NCBI RefSeq assembly: GCF_011602485.2
Contig: NZ_CP050022.2
Span: forward strand, 4,484,001-4,548,000
Reading direction: 5' to 3'
DNA length: 64,000 nt
Origin: Bradyrhizobium sp. 1(2017)
GTDB taxonomy: Bacteria > Pseudomonadota > Alphaproteobacteria > Rhizobiales > Xanthobacteraceae
Shown: positions 1 through 8,414 of the stretch, piece after piece
Layout of the letters: each line of letters begins with the position of its first letter
Position numbering within the stretch: the stretch's first letter is position 1
Notes under the pieces: model-generated
The model's database searches: none
What the model was told of the DNA's origin: nothing
Seen by the model: only the letters and a program-made list of their open reading frames with translations
Made by a program: the position numbers and the translations under genes

Positions 1-209
1 CGACCGCCCGCCGCATGACCACCACGGCCGAGGGCGTCGAGACCGAAGAGCAGCAGCGGCTGCTTCGAACGCTCGGCTGCTCCGAGATGCAGGGCTATCT
101 GTTCAGCGCCGCGAAACCGGCCGACAAGGTGCTGGGGCTGTTCGCGCTGCACCGCAGCCGTCTTGCCCAGCGCGAAGGCAGCGAGAGCCGCCGACGCGAA
201 GCGGGTTAG
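1..209 (+). CDS. C-terminal end of an EAL-domain (c-di-GMP phosphodiesterase) protein, partial
   Basis: The reading frame runs in from the left edge and stops with TAG at 207-209. The visible 68 or so residues contain TTAEGVET followed by LGCSEMQGYLFS, which match the last conserved segments of EAL domains (the AEGVE and GC-x-QGY-x-FS motifs). The tail after that is charged and probably disordered. EAL domains hydrolyse cyclic di-GMP. The catalytic EAL motif and any GGDEF or sensor domain would lie outside the window, so activity and the full architecture cannot be judged. Confidence 0.85.
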   Translation, partial: TARRMTTTAEGVETEEQQRLLRTLGCSEMQGYLFSAAKPADKVLGLFALHRSRLAQREGSESRRREAG

Positions 210-526
210 AGCCTGGACAAGCTCCCGCCAGCTTGACGAAAACGACTGACGCGGATACTTCCAGGCATGCAGCGGCCGAAACGGCGCTGCCGTAGGCGTT
301 ACCGTCATCCAACGCGTCCTTTGTCGAGAGGATCCCAGCTGGGAGATCTCGATTCACGAGACGCCACGGTCATGCCGCCACTTTCCCTGTTTTCGGACAC
401 CCATCGATTCAAGACGCCTGTTCGGCACGGCTCGCGCGTGCCCAAATGCTGGTCGTCTTCCGGATCATTCGCTCCCCGGGATTCCCGGATTGCCGTGGCC
501 TTCACCTCCATCGAAAGGCAACGACC
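210..526. other. Intergenic stretch, no gene recognised
   Basis: Reading frames here overlap on both strands but none has a plausible start with a ribosome binding site or a recognisable motif. The stretch probably holds the promoter of the downstream SDR gene; no clear -35/-10 pair was identified. Confidence 0.4.
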
Positions 527-1282
527 ATGAAGATGACCGGCAACACGATCCTCCTTACCGGCGGCACCAGCGGCATCGGCCGCGCACTCGCCGAGGCCTT
601 CCACGACCGCGGCAATCGCGTCATCGTCACGGGCCGGCGGCAGGCCCTGCTCGATCAGATCACGACCGAACGGCCGGGCCTGATCGGCCTGCCGCTCGAC
701 TTCGACGATCCCGCATCGCTGCCGCGCCTGTCGGCGGATGTACGCGCGCGCTTCCCCGAGCTCAACGTGCTCATTGCCAATGCCGGCATCTCGCGGCCCG
801 AAGACATCTGCGCGGACGGCTGGGATGCTTCCGACGCAGAGGCGATCGTGGCGACCAATATCGTGGGCGCGCTTCGCGCGACGGCGGCATTTCTGCCGGT
901 CCTGAGGCGGCAACCGAACGCGACGATCGTCGCGACCAGCTCGAATCTCGCCTTCGTGCCGCGCGCTGATTTCCCGACTTATTGCGCCAGCAAGGCGTTC
1001 CTGCACTCCTGGCTGCAGTCGCTGCGGCACCAGCTCCGCAAGATCCCGGTCGAGGTGCTCGAGCTCGCGCCGCCCTACGTGCAGACCGAGCTCACCGGCG
1101 CGCAGCAGGCAAGCGACGCGCGCGCCATGCCGCTTGCTGCCTACGTCGCGGAGGTCATGCAATTGCTGGAGCTGCGGGTTCATCCCCGCGATGAAGTGCT
1201 GGTGGAGCGCGACCGCGCCCGCCGCTGGGCCGAGCGCGACGGCCGCTACGAGGCGACCTTTGCGGCCATGAACCCGAGCTGA
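527..1282 (+). CDS. SDR-family oxidoreductase (DltE-like)
   Basis: 251 residues. The start MKMTGNTILLTGG was chosen over an upstream in-frame start at 446 because the Rossmann strand begins here, as is usual for the family. The nucleotide-binding motif TGGTSGIG is at about residues 13-20, NAG follows strand 4, and the catalytic YCASK tetrad segment is present. Classical short-chain dehydrogenases use NAD(P)H to reduce or oxidise alcohols and ketones; the substrate cannot be read from sequence. The gene stands alone and converges with the S41 protease gene, with a shared hairpin between the two ends. Confidence 0.9.
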   Translation: MKMTGNTILLTGGTSGIGRALAEAFHDRGNRVIVTGRRQALLDQITTERPGLIGLPLDFDDPASLPRLSADVRARFPELNVLIANAGISRPEDICADGWDASDAEAIVATNIVGALRATAAFLPVLRRQPNATIVATSSNLAFVPRADFPTYCASKAFLHSWLQSLRHQLRKIPVEVLELAPPYVQTELTGAQQASDARAMPLAAYVAEVMQLLELRVHPRDEVLVERDRARRWAERDGRYEATFAAMNPS

Positions 1283-1300
1283 GCCGGCGTCCAAAACGAC

Positions 1301-1333
1301 ATCGCCCGGGAGTGGCATCCACGCCCGGGCGAT
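1301..1333. terminator. Hairpin between convergent genes (bidirectional terminator candidate)
   Basis: Perfect 10-bp inverted repeat ATCGCCCGGG (1301-1310) / CCCGGGCGAT (1324-1333), extended inside by GTGG/CCAC with a CAT loop. It lies between the stop of the SDR gene (1282) and the stop of the minus-strand S41 protease (1356). There is no long T tract on either side, so termination efficiency is uncertain. Confidence 0.6.
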
Positions 1334-1355
1334 CAGTGATCAAAAGTCGAAAGAC

Positions 1356-2693
1356 CTAATTCGGCACCGCCGCCTTCGGCGCGGGCTTGGCTGCGACCGC
1401 ATTGGCGGTCACGCCGTGCAGGAAGTCGAAAGCCGCATGCAGGGCCTTGTCGTCTTCCTCCTTCGGTGGGACGTAGGACTGCGATCCGGTCTGCTCGGTG
1501 CCGTCAGCGGCCGACAAATGCCCGCGCATCTGGGACTCCGCCATGGTGTCCATCCGGCCCTTCAGCTCCGGCGGCACGTCCTGGAGGATCTCGATGTCGG
1601 GCGCAATGCCCTGAGCCTGGATCGAGCGGCCCGACGGCGTGTAGTAGCGCGCCGTGGTCAGCGCCAGCGCACCATTGCCGGTACCGAGCGGAATGATGGT
1701 TTGCACCGAGCCCTTGCCGAACGAGCGCGTGCCGATCAGCGTCGCGCGCTTGTGGTCGTGCAGCGCGCCGGCGACGATCTCCGAGGCGGAGGCCGAGCCG
1801 CCATTGACCAGCACCACCAGCGGCTTGCCCTTGGTGAGGTCGCCCCCATGCGCGGTGAAACGCTGGGTCTCTTCCGGATTGCGGCCGCGGGTCGAGACGA
1901 CCTCGCCTCGCTGCAGGAATGCGCTCGACACCGACACGGCCTGGTCGAGCAGGCCGCCCGGATTGTTGCGCAGGTCCATCACATAGCCCGCAAGCTTCTC
2001 CGGCGGGATCTCCTTGGAGATCGACGCGATCGCCTTTTTCAGCCCGTCGGTGGTCTGCTCGTTGAACGAGGTGACGCGGATATAGCCGATATCGCCGTTT
2101 TTGACCTGGAAGCGCACCGGCCGCACATGGATGATCTCGCGCGTGATCGCGACGTCGATCGGTGCGTCGGCCCCCTTGCGCACGATGGTGAGCTTGGTCT
2201 TGGTGTCGACCGGGCCCTTCATCTTGTTGACGGCCTGCTCGAGCGTCATGCCCTGCACGGCCTCGCCGTCGATCTTGCTGATGAGGTCGCCGGACATGAT
2301 GCCGGCCTTCGAGGCGGGTGTGTCGTCGATCGGCGAGACGACCTTGACGAGGCCGTCCTCCATCGTGACCTCGATGCCAAGCCCGCCGAACTCGCCGGAG
2401 GTAGTCTCCTGCATCTCGGTCCAGGCCTTGTCGTTCATGTAGCGCGAATGCGGGTCGAGCGAGGTCACCATGCCCGTGATCGCGCCTTCGATCAGCTTGG
2501 CATTGTCGGGCTTCTCGACATAGCTCGCCTTCACGCGCTCGAACACTGCGCCGAACAAATTGAGCTGGGAATAGGCGTCGTTCGCGTTCGCTGCCGCCCT
2601 TGCCGCCCATACGCCGCCGTGGGGACTGGCTACCAGAAGGGTCAGACACGCTCCCGTGAGCGCGCCCAGGGGGAACAGCAGGGTTTTCCGCAT
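1356..2693 (-). CDS. S41-family C-terminal processing protease, secreted (CtpA-like)
   Basis: 445 residues. The start MRKTLLFPLGALTG gives a normal N-terminal signal/anchor; an ORF start 66 nt upstream would add a tail before it. A PDZ domain (GGLGIEV through ITREIIHVRP, about residues 95-190) precedes the protease domain. The catalytic Ser lies in GSASASE (about S302) and the Lys in GTRSFGKGSVQT (about K327), a spacing of 25 as in tail-specific proteases. These enzymes cleave periplasmic proteins from their C-terminal end. The last 60 residues are low-complexity (Ala/Lys/Pro). It is transcribed alone and converges with the SDR. Confidence 0.93.
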   Translation of the reverse strand: MRKTLLFPLGALTGACLTLLVASPHGGVWAARAAANANDAYSQLNLFGAVFERVKASYVEKPDNAKLIEGAITGMVTSLDPHSRYMNDKAWTEMQETTSGEFGGLGIEVTMEDGLVKVVSPIDDTPASKAGIMSGDLISKIDGEAVQGMTLEQAVNKMKGPVDTKTKLTIVRKGADAPIDVAITREIIHVRPVRFQVKNGDIGYIRVTSFNEQTTDGLKKAIASISKEIPPEKLAGYVMDLRNNPGGLLDQAVSVSSAFLQRGEVVSTRGRNPEETQRFTAHGGDLTKGKPLVVLVNGGSASASEIVAGALHDHKRATLIGTRSFGKGSVQTIIPLGTGNGALALTTARYYTPSGRSIQAQGIAPDIEILQDVPPELKGRMDTMAESQMRGHLSAADGTEQTGSQSYVPPKEEDDKALHAAFDFLHGVTANAVAAKPAPKAAVPN

Positions 2694-2983
2694 GGATGAG
2701 GTAGCCTTTTTGCTGGGGGCTGTGGCGCCATGCAAATGGCGATCCAGTCCGCTTCTCACAATACCATTCTGGTTTCTTCAAGGCCGGCGTGCCACGCCGG
2801 CGGACACACCGAAGAAATCCCTTCGCCTTGGCCTAAACTTTTGGCAACGTTCCGAGACCGCTTCAGCAGGGCGGACGACGATCGGCCGCCCACGCCTCGC
2901 AGGTATGCGATTTTAGGATGGTTTTGCAGGGCCGGACGCGATAGGCGATGGCAACAAGACTTCAAATTCTCGGGAGGACAACA

Positions 2984-4117
2984 ATGAACGACGCGCCCCG
3001 CATCCGGCCGGAAAGGAACGTCGAACTCGGCGCCAGCAACGAGCCGTTCCAGAACCTGCACGAATTCGTCCGGAAGGCGCGTGCCAACCTCAACCAGAAT
3101 GCCTGGGACTACATCGTCGGTGCCGCCGAGACCGAGACCACCATGCGCCGCAACCGCATGGCCCTGGACGAGATCGCCTTCCGCCCGCGCGTGCTGCGGG
3201 ACGTTCGCAAGGTCGACGGCTCCGTCGAGCAGTTCGGCCGCAGGATGCGTTTGCCGGTGGTGCTCGCCCCCGTCGGCGCGCTGGAGATCTTCGACCCCGA
3301 TGGCGCGGCAAGCGTGGCACGCGCCGCCGGCACCTTCGGTGCGGCCCACATGCTGAGCTCGGTGTCCGATCCCGGTCTGGAGAAGACTGCGGAGGCTGCG
3401 CCCGACGCGCTACGGCTCTATCAGCTCTATGTCCGCGGCGACGACGCCTTCGTCGCGGACGTCGTCAGCCGGAGCGAGAAGAACGGCTATGCCGCGTTCT
3501 GCCTGACGGTCGACACCGCCCATTACAGCCGTCGTGAGCGCGACATCGCCAAGCGCTATGTTCGCGAGAGCCGCCTGCGCGCAACCGGCGGCGACTACCA
3601 GAAGGGCCTGGAATGGCGGACGGTGAAGATGATCAAGGACACGTTCAAGACCCCGCTGATCCTCAAGGGCATCGCCACCGCCGAGGACGCACGGATCGCG
3701 ATCGATCACGGTGTCGAGTGGATCTACGTCTCCAACCATGGCGGCCGCCAGCTCGATCATGGCCGCGGCGCCATGCATGTGCTGCCTGAAATCGTCGAAG
3801 CCGTGAAAGGTCGCGCCAGGATCATGGTCGATGGCGGCATCTGCCGCGGCACCGACATCGTCAAGGCCATTGCGGCGGGCGCCGACCTCGTCGGTATCGG
3901 CCGGCTGCAATGCTGGGCACTGGCGGCGGCCGGCGAAGCCGGCGTGTTGCGGATGCTGGAACTGCTGGAGGACGAAGTGTTGCGCTGCCTCGGCCTGTTG
4001 GGTACCACCTCGTTCGCCGAGGTCGACAAGTCCTGCCTGCACCAGGCGACCGCGACGAATGCGCCAAGCGTGTTCAGTGCGTTCCCGCTGTTCGACCACG
4101 ACCCCTATCGATACTGA
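2984..4117 (+). CDS. FMN-dependent alpha-hydroxy-acid oxidase/dehydrogenase
   Basis: 377 residues. The ATG at 2984 follows a good GGGAGG ribosome binding site at 2972-2977; the upstream in-frame start at 2948 has none. The family signature SNHGGRQLDH carries the catalytic His (about H252). MVDGGICRGTDIVKAIAAGA and VGIGR form the phosphate-binding end of the TIM barrel, and LYQLYVRGD is also typical. Enzymes of this family oxidise L-lactate, glycolate, mandelate or related 2-hydroxy acids to 2-oxo acids. The substrate is not readable from sequence. The HAD phosphatase gene follows 15 nt later and is likely co-transcribed, which may hint at a phosphoglycolate/glycolate route. Confidence 0.92.
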   Translation: MNDAPRIRPERNVELGASNEPFQNLHEFVRKARANLNQNAWDYIVGAAETETTMRRNRMALDEIAFRPRVLRDVRKVDGSVEQFGRRMRLPVVLAPVGALEIFDPDGAASVARAAGTFGAAHMLSSVSDPGLEKTAEAAPDALRLYQLYVRGDDAFVADVVSRSEKNGYAAFCLTVDTAHYSRRERDIAKRYVRESRLRATGGDYQKGLEWRTVKMIKDTFKTPLILKGIATAEDARIAIDHGVEWIYVSNHGGRQLDHGRGAMHVLPEIVEAVKGRARIMVDGGICRGTDIVKAIAAGADLVGIGRLQCWALAAAGEAGVLRMLELLEDEVLRCLGLLGTTSFAEVDKSCLHQATATNAPSVFSAFPLFDHDPYRY

Positions 4118-4132
4118 AGTGAAAAGGACGCA

Positions 4133-4756
4133 ATGACCGCACTCTCTCCCGGCAGCGCTGATGCGCTCCTGTTCGATCTCGGGCGCGTGGTGCTCGACAT
4201 CGATTTCTCCAAGGCGATCGCCTGCTGGGCGGGACATGCCGGCTGCCAGCCGGAGGCCATCGTCGCGCGCTATGTGCGTGACGAGGCCTACCGGCTGCAC
4301 GAGGTCGGCAAGATCAGCGACGAGGATTATTTCCAGTCGTTGCGCACCTCGCTTGGAATCGGCATTTCGGATGCGCAGTTTCTGGAGGGATGGAACGCGA
4401 TCTTCGCCGGCGAGATGCCTGATATCGCCGAGCTGTTGCCGCGCGCGGCCAAGCAGATGCCGATCTACGCGTTCTCCAACACCAACCGGCCGCATATCGA
4501 CTATTTCTCGAAGGAATATGCCGGCGTGCTCGGACATTTCCGCGAGCTTTATTTGTCGTCCAGCATCGGCCTACGCAAACCGGATGCGGAGGCGTTCGAC
4601 CACGTCGTGACGGCGATCGGTGTGCCCGCCAGCCGAATCGTATTCTTCGACGACCTTGCCGAGAACGTCGAAGGGGCGCGGGCACGCGGCCTCACCGCCG
4701 TGCACGTCACCTCGCCCGGCGATGTCGGGAACGCGTTGAGGGCGCTGGGCGTCTGA
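4133..4756 (+). CDS. HAD-superfamily hydrolase (subfamily IA, YihX-like)
   Basis: 207 residues with an AAAGGA ribosome binding site just upstream. Motif I is LLFDLGRVVLDID; the first Asp (about D15) is the nucleophile, and the FDLG form, with Gly at the second acidic position, is normal for YihX-type enzymes. Motif II is AFSNTN, motif III is the Lys in LRKPDAEAF, and motif IV is IVFFDD. The cap segment matches a small helical cap. Such enzymes dephosphorylate small phosphate esters. It sits directly behind the alpha-hydroxy-acid oxidase gene, which suggests a shared pathway; 2-phosphoglycolate or a sugar phosphate is possible. Confidence 0.9.
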   Translation: MTALSPGSADALLFDLGRVVLDIDFSKAIACWAGHAGCQPEAIVARYVRDEAYRLHEVGKISDEDYFQSLRTSLGIGISDAQFLEGWNAIFAGEMPDIAELLPRAAKQMPIYAFSNTNRPHIDYFSKEYAGVLGHFRELYLSSSIGLRKPDAEAFDHVVTAIGVPASRIVFFDDLAENVEGARARGLTAVHVTSPGDVGNALRALGV

Positions 4757-4908
4757 CCGCCAGGCGGGCTGGTTCGGGGGCGCCGGAACTAAATTTACGG
4801 GTGGCGAGGAACCGAATTCCTCTGTGCATTTTTATACAAAGTTCCGGGAACGAATGGCTGCGTCAGGACTCATGAGTCCGTTGGGACTTCTACATCGGAC
4901 TGATCGAC

Positions 4909-5115
4909 GTGCTGGGCAAAACCTATCTGACGAAGCAAGCCTCTCTCCTGCTCGAGTTTGCAAGAACCACCTCGGACTCTGAGCTGTCCGCCAAGCTGAT
5001 CAGCAAGGCGGCCGACTTGAAATCCCAGGCCGACCCGATGCCCGACAAGGATCAAGGCCCAAAAGCTCCTGATGTCGCGCTGGACGGCGGCCCGGACCGC
5101 CCCAGCGGGAGTTGA
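4909..5115 (+). CDS. Small conserved-looking protein, 68 aa
   Basis: GTG-start frame of 68 residues beginning MLGKTYLTKQASLLLEFARTT. It contains an amphipathic helix-rich core (KTYLTKQASLLLEFA, AKLISKAADLKSQ) followed by a polar, Pro/Asp-rich tail. Small proteins of this kind (KTYLTKQA...AADLK) are, from memory, common in Bradyrhizobium; no function is known to me. No convincing ribosome binding site is visible, so the exact start is uncertain. Confidence 0.55.
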   Translation: MLGKTYLTKQASLLLEFARTTSDSELSAKLISKAADLKSQADPMPDKDQGPKAPDVALDGGPDRPSGS

Positions 5116-5118
5116 CCG

Positions 5119-5211
5119 ATGCTGGCCGTGGCGCTCGTCCTCCTCGTCCTCGCCATGGCTATCCTCTTGCCGGTCTGTCTCGCCTTTCGGATCATGCCGC
5201 GGCGGATCTGA
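5119..5211 (+). CDS. Possible 30-aa hydrophobic peptide
   Basis: A short frame starting ATG at 5119, 3 nt after the stop of the preceding small gene, and ending TGA at 5211. It encodes a single hydrophobic segment (MLAVALVLLVLAMAILLPV) followed by CLAFRIMPRRI, which is the layout of a one-pass membrane peptide with a basic C-terminus. The close spacing suggests translational coupling. No family was recognised, and chance occurrence in GC-rich DNA is possible. Confidence 0.3.
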   Translation: MLAVALVLLVLAMAILLPVCLAFRIMPRRI

Positions 5212-5343
5212 GCCGCCGTTCTGAACGAAAATATCGATAGGCGGGACGAATTATCCTGCGTCGCCGCTTTTTGCCTCTGCGCCCGCACTCGGCTAGAACT
5301 CTCGCTGCCGATTGCCCGAGCGGCCCAGCAGGAGATTTCACTT

Positions 5344-6555
5344 TTGGCCCTGATGCCGGTTTCCGACGCGCTTGCCGCGGTGCTGGCGGGTGCAGAGCCG
5401 CTGCCTGACGAGACGGTCGCGCTCGATGCAGCCTTCCACCGCGTGCTCGCCCGCGACGTGGCGGCACTGCGCACGCAGCCGCCGGAGGCGATGTCCGCGA
5501 TGGATGGCTACGCGGTGCGCGCGGCCGATGCGGCGACGATTGATTCTCAGCTGACGGTCATTGGCGAGGTCGCGGCCGGCCGGCCATTCGCCGAGACGGT
5601 CGGCTCCGGCGAAGCGGTACGGATCTTCACCGGCGGCGTGATCCCCAATGGCGCGGACGCCGTCGTGATCCAGGAGGATACCGTTGCCGACGGCAGGCGC
5701 GTCACGATCAAGGAAGCCGCGGCTGCCGGGCGGCACATCCGTCCCGCAGGCGTCGACTTCTCCGAAGGGGATGTGCTACTGCGCAAGGGAGTTCGCCTCA
5801 CCGAGCGCGATCTCGCTCTCGCCGCCGCCATGAATTACCCGCAGCTTGGCGTCTGCCGCCGCCCCAAGGTCGCGATCCTCGCCACCGGCGACGAGCTTGT
5901 GATGCCGGGCTCCACGCCCGGCCACGGCCAGATCGTCTATTCCAACGGCTATGCCCTACACGCGCTCGCGCGCAGCGAGGGTGCCGAGACCATCGACCTC
6001 GGCATTGCCGCCGATACGCTGCAATCCACCGCCGCCGGCATCCGCCGGGCCCGCGAGAGCGGCGCCGACGTCCTGATCACCACCGGCGGAGCCTCGGTCG
6101 GCGACCACGATCTGGTCCAGCGGGCGCTCCGGGACGAAGGCATCTCGATGGCGTTCTGGAAGATCGCGATGCGCCCGGGCAAGCCGATGATGCATGGGCG
6201 GTTGGGCGCGATGCGGGTGATCGGCCTGCCCGGCAATCCGGTATCATCCTATGTGTGCGCCTTCCTGTTCATGGTGCCGCTGATTCGTGCCTTGTCGGGC
6301 CGGTCCGTGATTCATCACCGCCACGAGCGCGCCGTGCTCGGCCGCGACGTGGGCGCAAACGACATGCGCGCGGATTACCTTCGCGCGCGTCTGGAAGAGC
6401 GCGACGACGGCACGCTCGTTGCGCTCCCCCTCCATCTTCAGGATTCCTCCCTGCTTGCGAATCTTGCTGCGGCACAGGCACTTCTCGTGCGCATGCCGTT
6501 CGCGCCCAAAGCCGAGGCCGGTACGCCTTGCGAGGTGCTGCGCCTGCCCGCCTGA
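5344..6555 (+). CDS. moeA: Molybdopterin molybdotransferase MoeA
   Basis: 403 residues. The TTG at 5344 is preceded by AGGAG at 5331-5335, which decides the start over the ATG at 5353. Family motifs are in order: MSAMDGYAVR, FTGGVIPNGADAVV, LATGDELV, TTGGASVGDHD and GLPGNPVSS. MoeA inserts molybdate into adenylylated molybdopterin to form the molybdenum cofactor in the cytoplasm. The gene lies upstream of lexA in the same direction, separated by the lexA control region. Confidence 0.97.
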   Translation: MALMPVSDALAAVLAGAEPLPDETVALDAAFHRVLARDVAALRTQPPEAMSAMDGYAVRAADAATIDSQLTVIGEVAAGRPFAETVGSGEAVRIFTGGVIPNGADAVVIQEDTVADGRRVTIKEAAAAGRHIRPAGVDFSEGDVLLRKGVRLTERDLALAAAMNYPQLGVCRRPKVAILATGDELVMPGSTPGHGQIVYSNGYALHALARSEGAETIDLGIAADTLQSTAAGIRRARESGADVLITTGGASVGDHDLVQRALRDEGISMAFWKIAMRPGKPMMHGRLGAMRVIGLPGNPVSSYVCAFLFMVPLIRALSGRSVIHHRHERAVLGRDVGANDMRADYLRARLEERDDGTLVALPLHLQDSSLLANLAAAQALLVRMPFAPKAEAGTPCEVLRLPA

Positions 6556-6617
6556 ACGGTCCCGCCACACGCATTCCGCGAACTTCGTCGCGTTCACGGT
6601 AAATTAAGCAGTTGCGG

Positions 6618-6632
6618 AACACATATCGAACA
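6618..6632. promoter_or_regulatory. LexA (SOS) box 1 upstream of lexA
   Basis: GAAC-N7-GAAC (GAAC at 6618-6621 and 6629-6632), i.e. GTTC-N7-GTTC on the minus strand, the consensus LexA operator of alphaproteobacteria. A TATAGT -10-like hexamer (6634-6639) follows directly and TTGCGG (6613-6618) precedes it, so the box fills the presumed promoter spacer. This predicts autorepression of lexA. Confidence 0.85.
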
Positions 6633-6643
6633 TATAGTGTCCG

Positions 6644-6658
6644 TTCATGATTTGTTTC
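6644..6658. promoter_or_regulatory. LexA box 2 (near-consensus)
   Basis: GTTC (6644-6647), seven bases, then GTTT (6655-6658): one mismatch from GTTC-N7-GTTC. It lies 11 bp downstream of box 1 and so could bind a second LexA dimer. Its orientation is opposite to box 1. Confidence 0.5.
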
Positions 6659-6732
6659 GAGCATGTAGCGGTTCGCCGCTTCAATTCAGCGTCTCGGAAT
6701 CGAACGACATCAACCGGGGGACTTTGGTCGAG

Positions 6733-7434
6733 ATGTTAACGCGCAAACAATACGAGCTTCTGCGGTTCATCAGCGAACGTCTGAAGGAAAGCGGCGTGCC
6801 GCCCTCCTTCGACGAGATGAAGGATGCGCTCGACCTGCGCTCGAAGTCGGGCATTCATCGCCTGATCACCGCGCTCGAGGAGCGCGGCTTCATCCGCCGC
6901 CTGCCCAACCGCGCCCGCGCGATTGAAGTCATCAAGCTGCCGGAGCTGCAGGCCGCAGCCGGCAACCGCCGCGGCTTCACGCCAAGCGTCATCGAGGGCA
7001 ATCTCGGCAAGGTGCGCACGACCTCGAGCCCGCCCGCGGACGAGGGCGAGCGCCCCGTTGCGGTGCCCGTGATGGGCCGCATCGCGGCCGGCACGCCCAT
7101 CGAGGCGCTGCAGACCCGCAGTCACACCATCAGCGTACCGCCGGACATGCTCGGCTCAGGCGAGCACTACGCGCTCGAAGTGCGCGGCGATTCGATGGTC
7201 GAAGCCGGCATCCTCGACGGCGACATGGCCCTGATCCAGCGCAACGAGAGCGCCGATACCGGGGACATCGTGGTGGCGCTGATCGATGACGAGGAGGCGA
7301 CGCTCAAGCGCTTCCGCCGCCGCGGCGCCTCGATCGCGCTCGAGCCCGCCAACGCCGCCTACGAGGTACGCATCCTGCCGCCCAACCGGGTGAAGATCCA
7401 AGGCAAGCTGATCGGGCTGTACCGCAAGTACTGA
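6733..7434 (+). CDS. lexA: SOS transcriptional repressor LexA
   Basis: 233 residues. The start [10 protein letters not shown] is the normal LexA N-terminus; the longer ORF start at 6637 would run through the LexA-box region. A winged helix-turn-helix (about residues 1-65, with [11 protein letters not shown] and [11 protein letters not shown]) is followed by a linker and an S24 autocleavage domain. Cleavage is expected at Ala119-Gly120 (RIAAGTP). The catalytic Ser is about S154 (GDSMVEAGI) and the Lys about K192 (EATLKRF). LexA represses SOS genes until RecA filaments trigger self-cleavage. Confidence 0.97.
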   Translation: MLTRKQYELLRFISERLKESGVPPSFDEMKDALDLRSKSGIHRLITALEERGFIRRLPNRARAIEVIKLPELQAAAGNRRGFTPSVIEGNLGKVRTTSSPPADEGERPVAVPVMGRIAAGTPIEALQTRSHTISVPPDMLGSGEHYALEVRGDSMVEAGILDGDMALIQRNESADTGDIVVALIDDEEATLKRFRRRGASIALEPANAAYEVRILPPNRVKIQGKLIGLYRKY

Positions 7435-7838
7435 GAAAGCACTGAGACGACCAGCGGTCATTCGATACCAACGATTCCGATTGGAGCGGACCAGGTTGCC
7501 CGCTCCGGCTGGATGGTCTTTCTGGTACTGCGCAGATTGTCCGGCACTTTTCCAGCGCGGTCCTCGGCGTACCGCCGCGAAGCTCATGCTTTGCGACCTC
7601 AAGGGATCGACGAGACAGCGATGCGTCGACGCCCGCGCACCACTGACGCCGGCATTCGCCGAATGCACTGAAGCGGGCTTTGTTCCTAATAGATTTGAAA
7701 AAATAATGTGATCGCTTCCCGCGAACACCAGCCGCAGATTTGCCCACAACCAAGCAGAGCGTTGTATGCTTCCACTCTGATAGAGGCTTGCGCCTCCGAA
7801 AGAGGCGCGGGTTGCTATCATCGAAAGAGGAGCACCCG
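7435..7838. other. Intergenic stretch with small inverted repeats, no gene supported
   Basis: A 76-codon frame at 7481-7711 has no ribosome binding site and no recognisable motif. The stretch contains a 7-bp palindrome GCATTCG/CGAATGC at 7652-7666 and an alternating GAGGC-GCCTC-GAGGC set at 7783-7806, just before the ribosome binding site of the next gene. Confidence 0.4.
7783..7806 (+). promoter_or_regulatory. Mutually exclusive stem segments ahead of the 7839 gene
   Basis: GAGGC (7783-7787), GCCTC (7792-7796) and GAGGC (7802-7806). The middle segment can pair with either neighbour, giving two exclusive 5-bp hairpins in the leader about 20 nt before the AGGAG ribosome binding site. The stems are short, so a regulatory role is only a possibility. 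Confidence 0.25.
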
Positions 7839-8276
7839 ATGTGTGACTACAGCCTGCATGCCGTTGCATCGCGGCCCGCCGAAGTCGGCGAGACGATCGT
7901 GTCGACGACGTTTCGCGGCACCTCGACGCGTGGCTTTGCTTCTGCGGCCGATCCGACCGTGGCCGTCTGCCTGCTGCCGGGAACGGAGCTCGCCTTCGCC
8001 GACAACGTCCGTTACGACAATCGCTGGATCTGGACGCGCACCATCAACTCCCGCGTCGGTAAGTTCGGCAAGATTGATCCGCAGATTCCCGATCGCCATC
8101 ACGACGCGATCGAGTTTCCGGACGGCAAATATGTGCTGGTGACGCAGCTCGTCGAAGGTCAGCGCGCAACCGTGCTGCAATTGCCGGTGACCCAGCCGAT
8201 CGGCGAGCGCGAGCACAAGCCGCAGATCATCACCGACAGTCGGCCGAGCACGACGCGCCGCCTGCCGATCGACTGA
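7839..8276 (+). CDS. Hypothetical protein, 145 aa
   Basis: Start ATG at 7839 follows GAGGAG at about 7827-7832, which fixes it. The protein begins MCDYSLHAVASRPAEVGETIV and is a soluble, beta-rich-looking protein without a signal peptide. I recall similar MCDYSLH proteins as conserved hypotheticals in Bradyrhizobium and Rhodopseudomonas, with no function assigned. It converges on comEC. Confidence 0.75.
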   Translation: MCDYSLHAVASRPAEVGETIVSTTFRGTSTRGFASAADPTVAVCLLPGTELAFADNVRYDNRWIWTRTINSRVGKFGKIDPQIPDRHHDAIEFPDGKYVLVTQLVEGQRATVLQLPVTQPIGEREHKPQIITDSRPSTTRRLPID

Positions 8277-8414
8277 TGGGCCGTCCCCGGCCGCCCAGGT
8301 CGGGCCTGGATCAAATGCCATCGCCGGCCCTAGCCGGCGAGATGGTATGGTTTGTGTCCCGGCGGAGTTCCGGTCGGACCCGGACCAACCTCGCAGACCA
8401 ACTCCTCGCAATTA

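Noticed and set aside
4780..4860. Several GGAAC hexamers suggesting EcfG (general stress) promoters
   Set aside because: No CGTT at the required 16-17 bp distance from any of them.
7481..7711. 76-codon frame after lexA
   Set aside because: No ribosome binding site, no family resemblance, crosses a palindrome; more likely non-coding.
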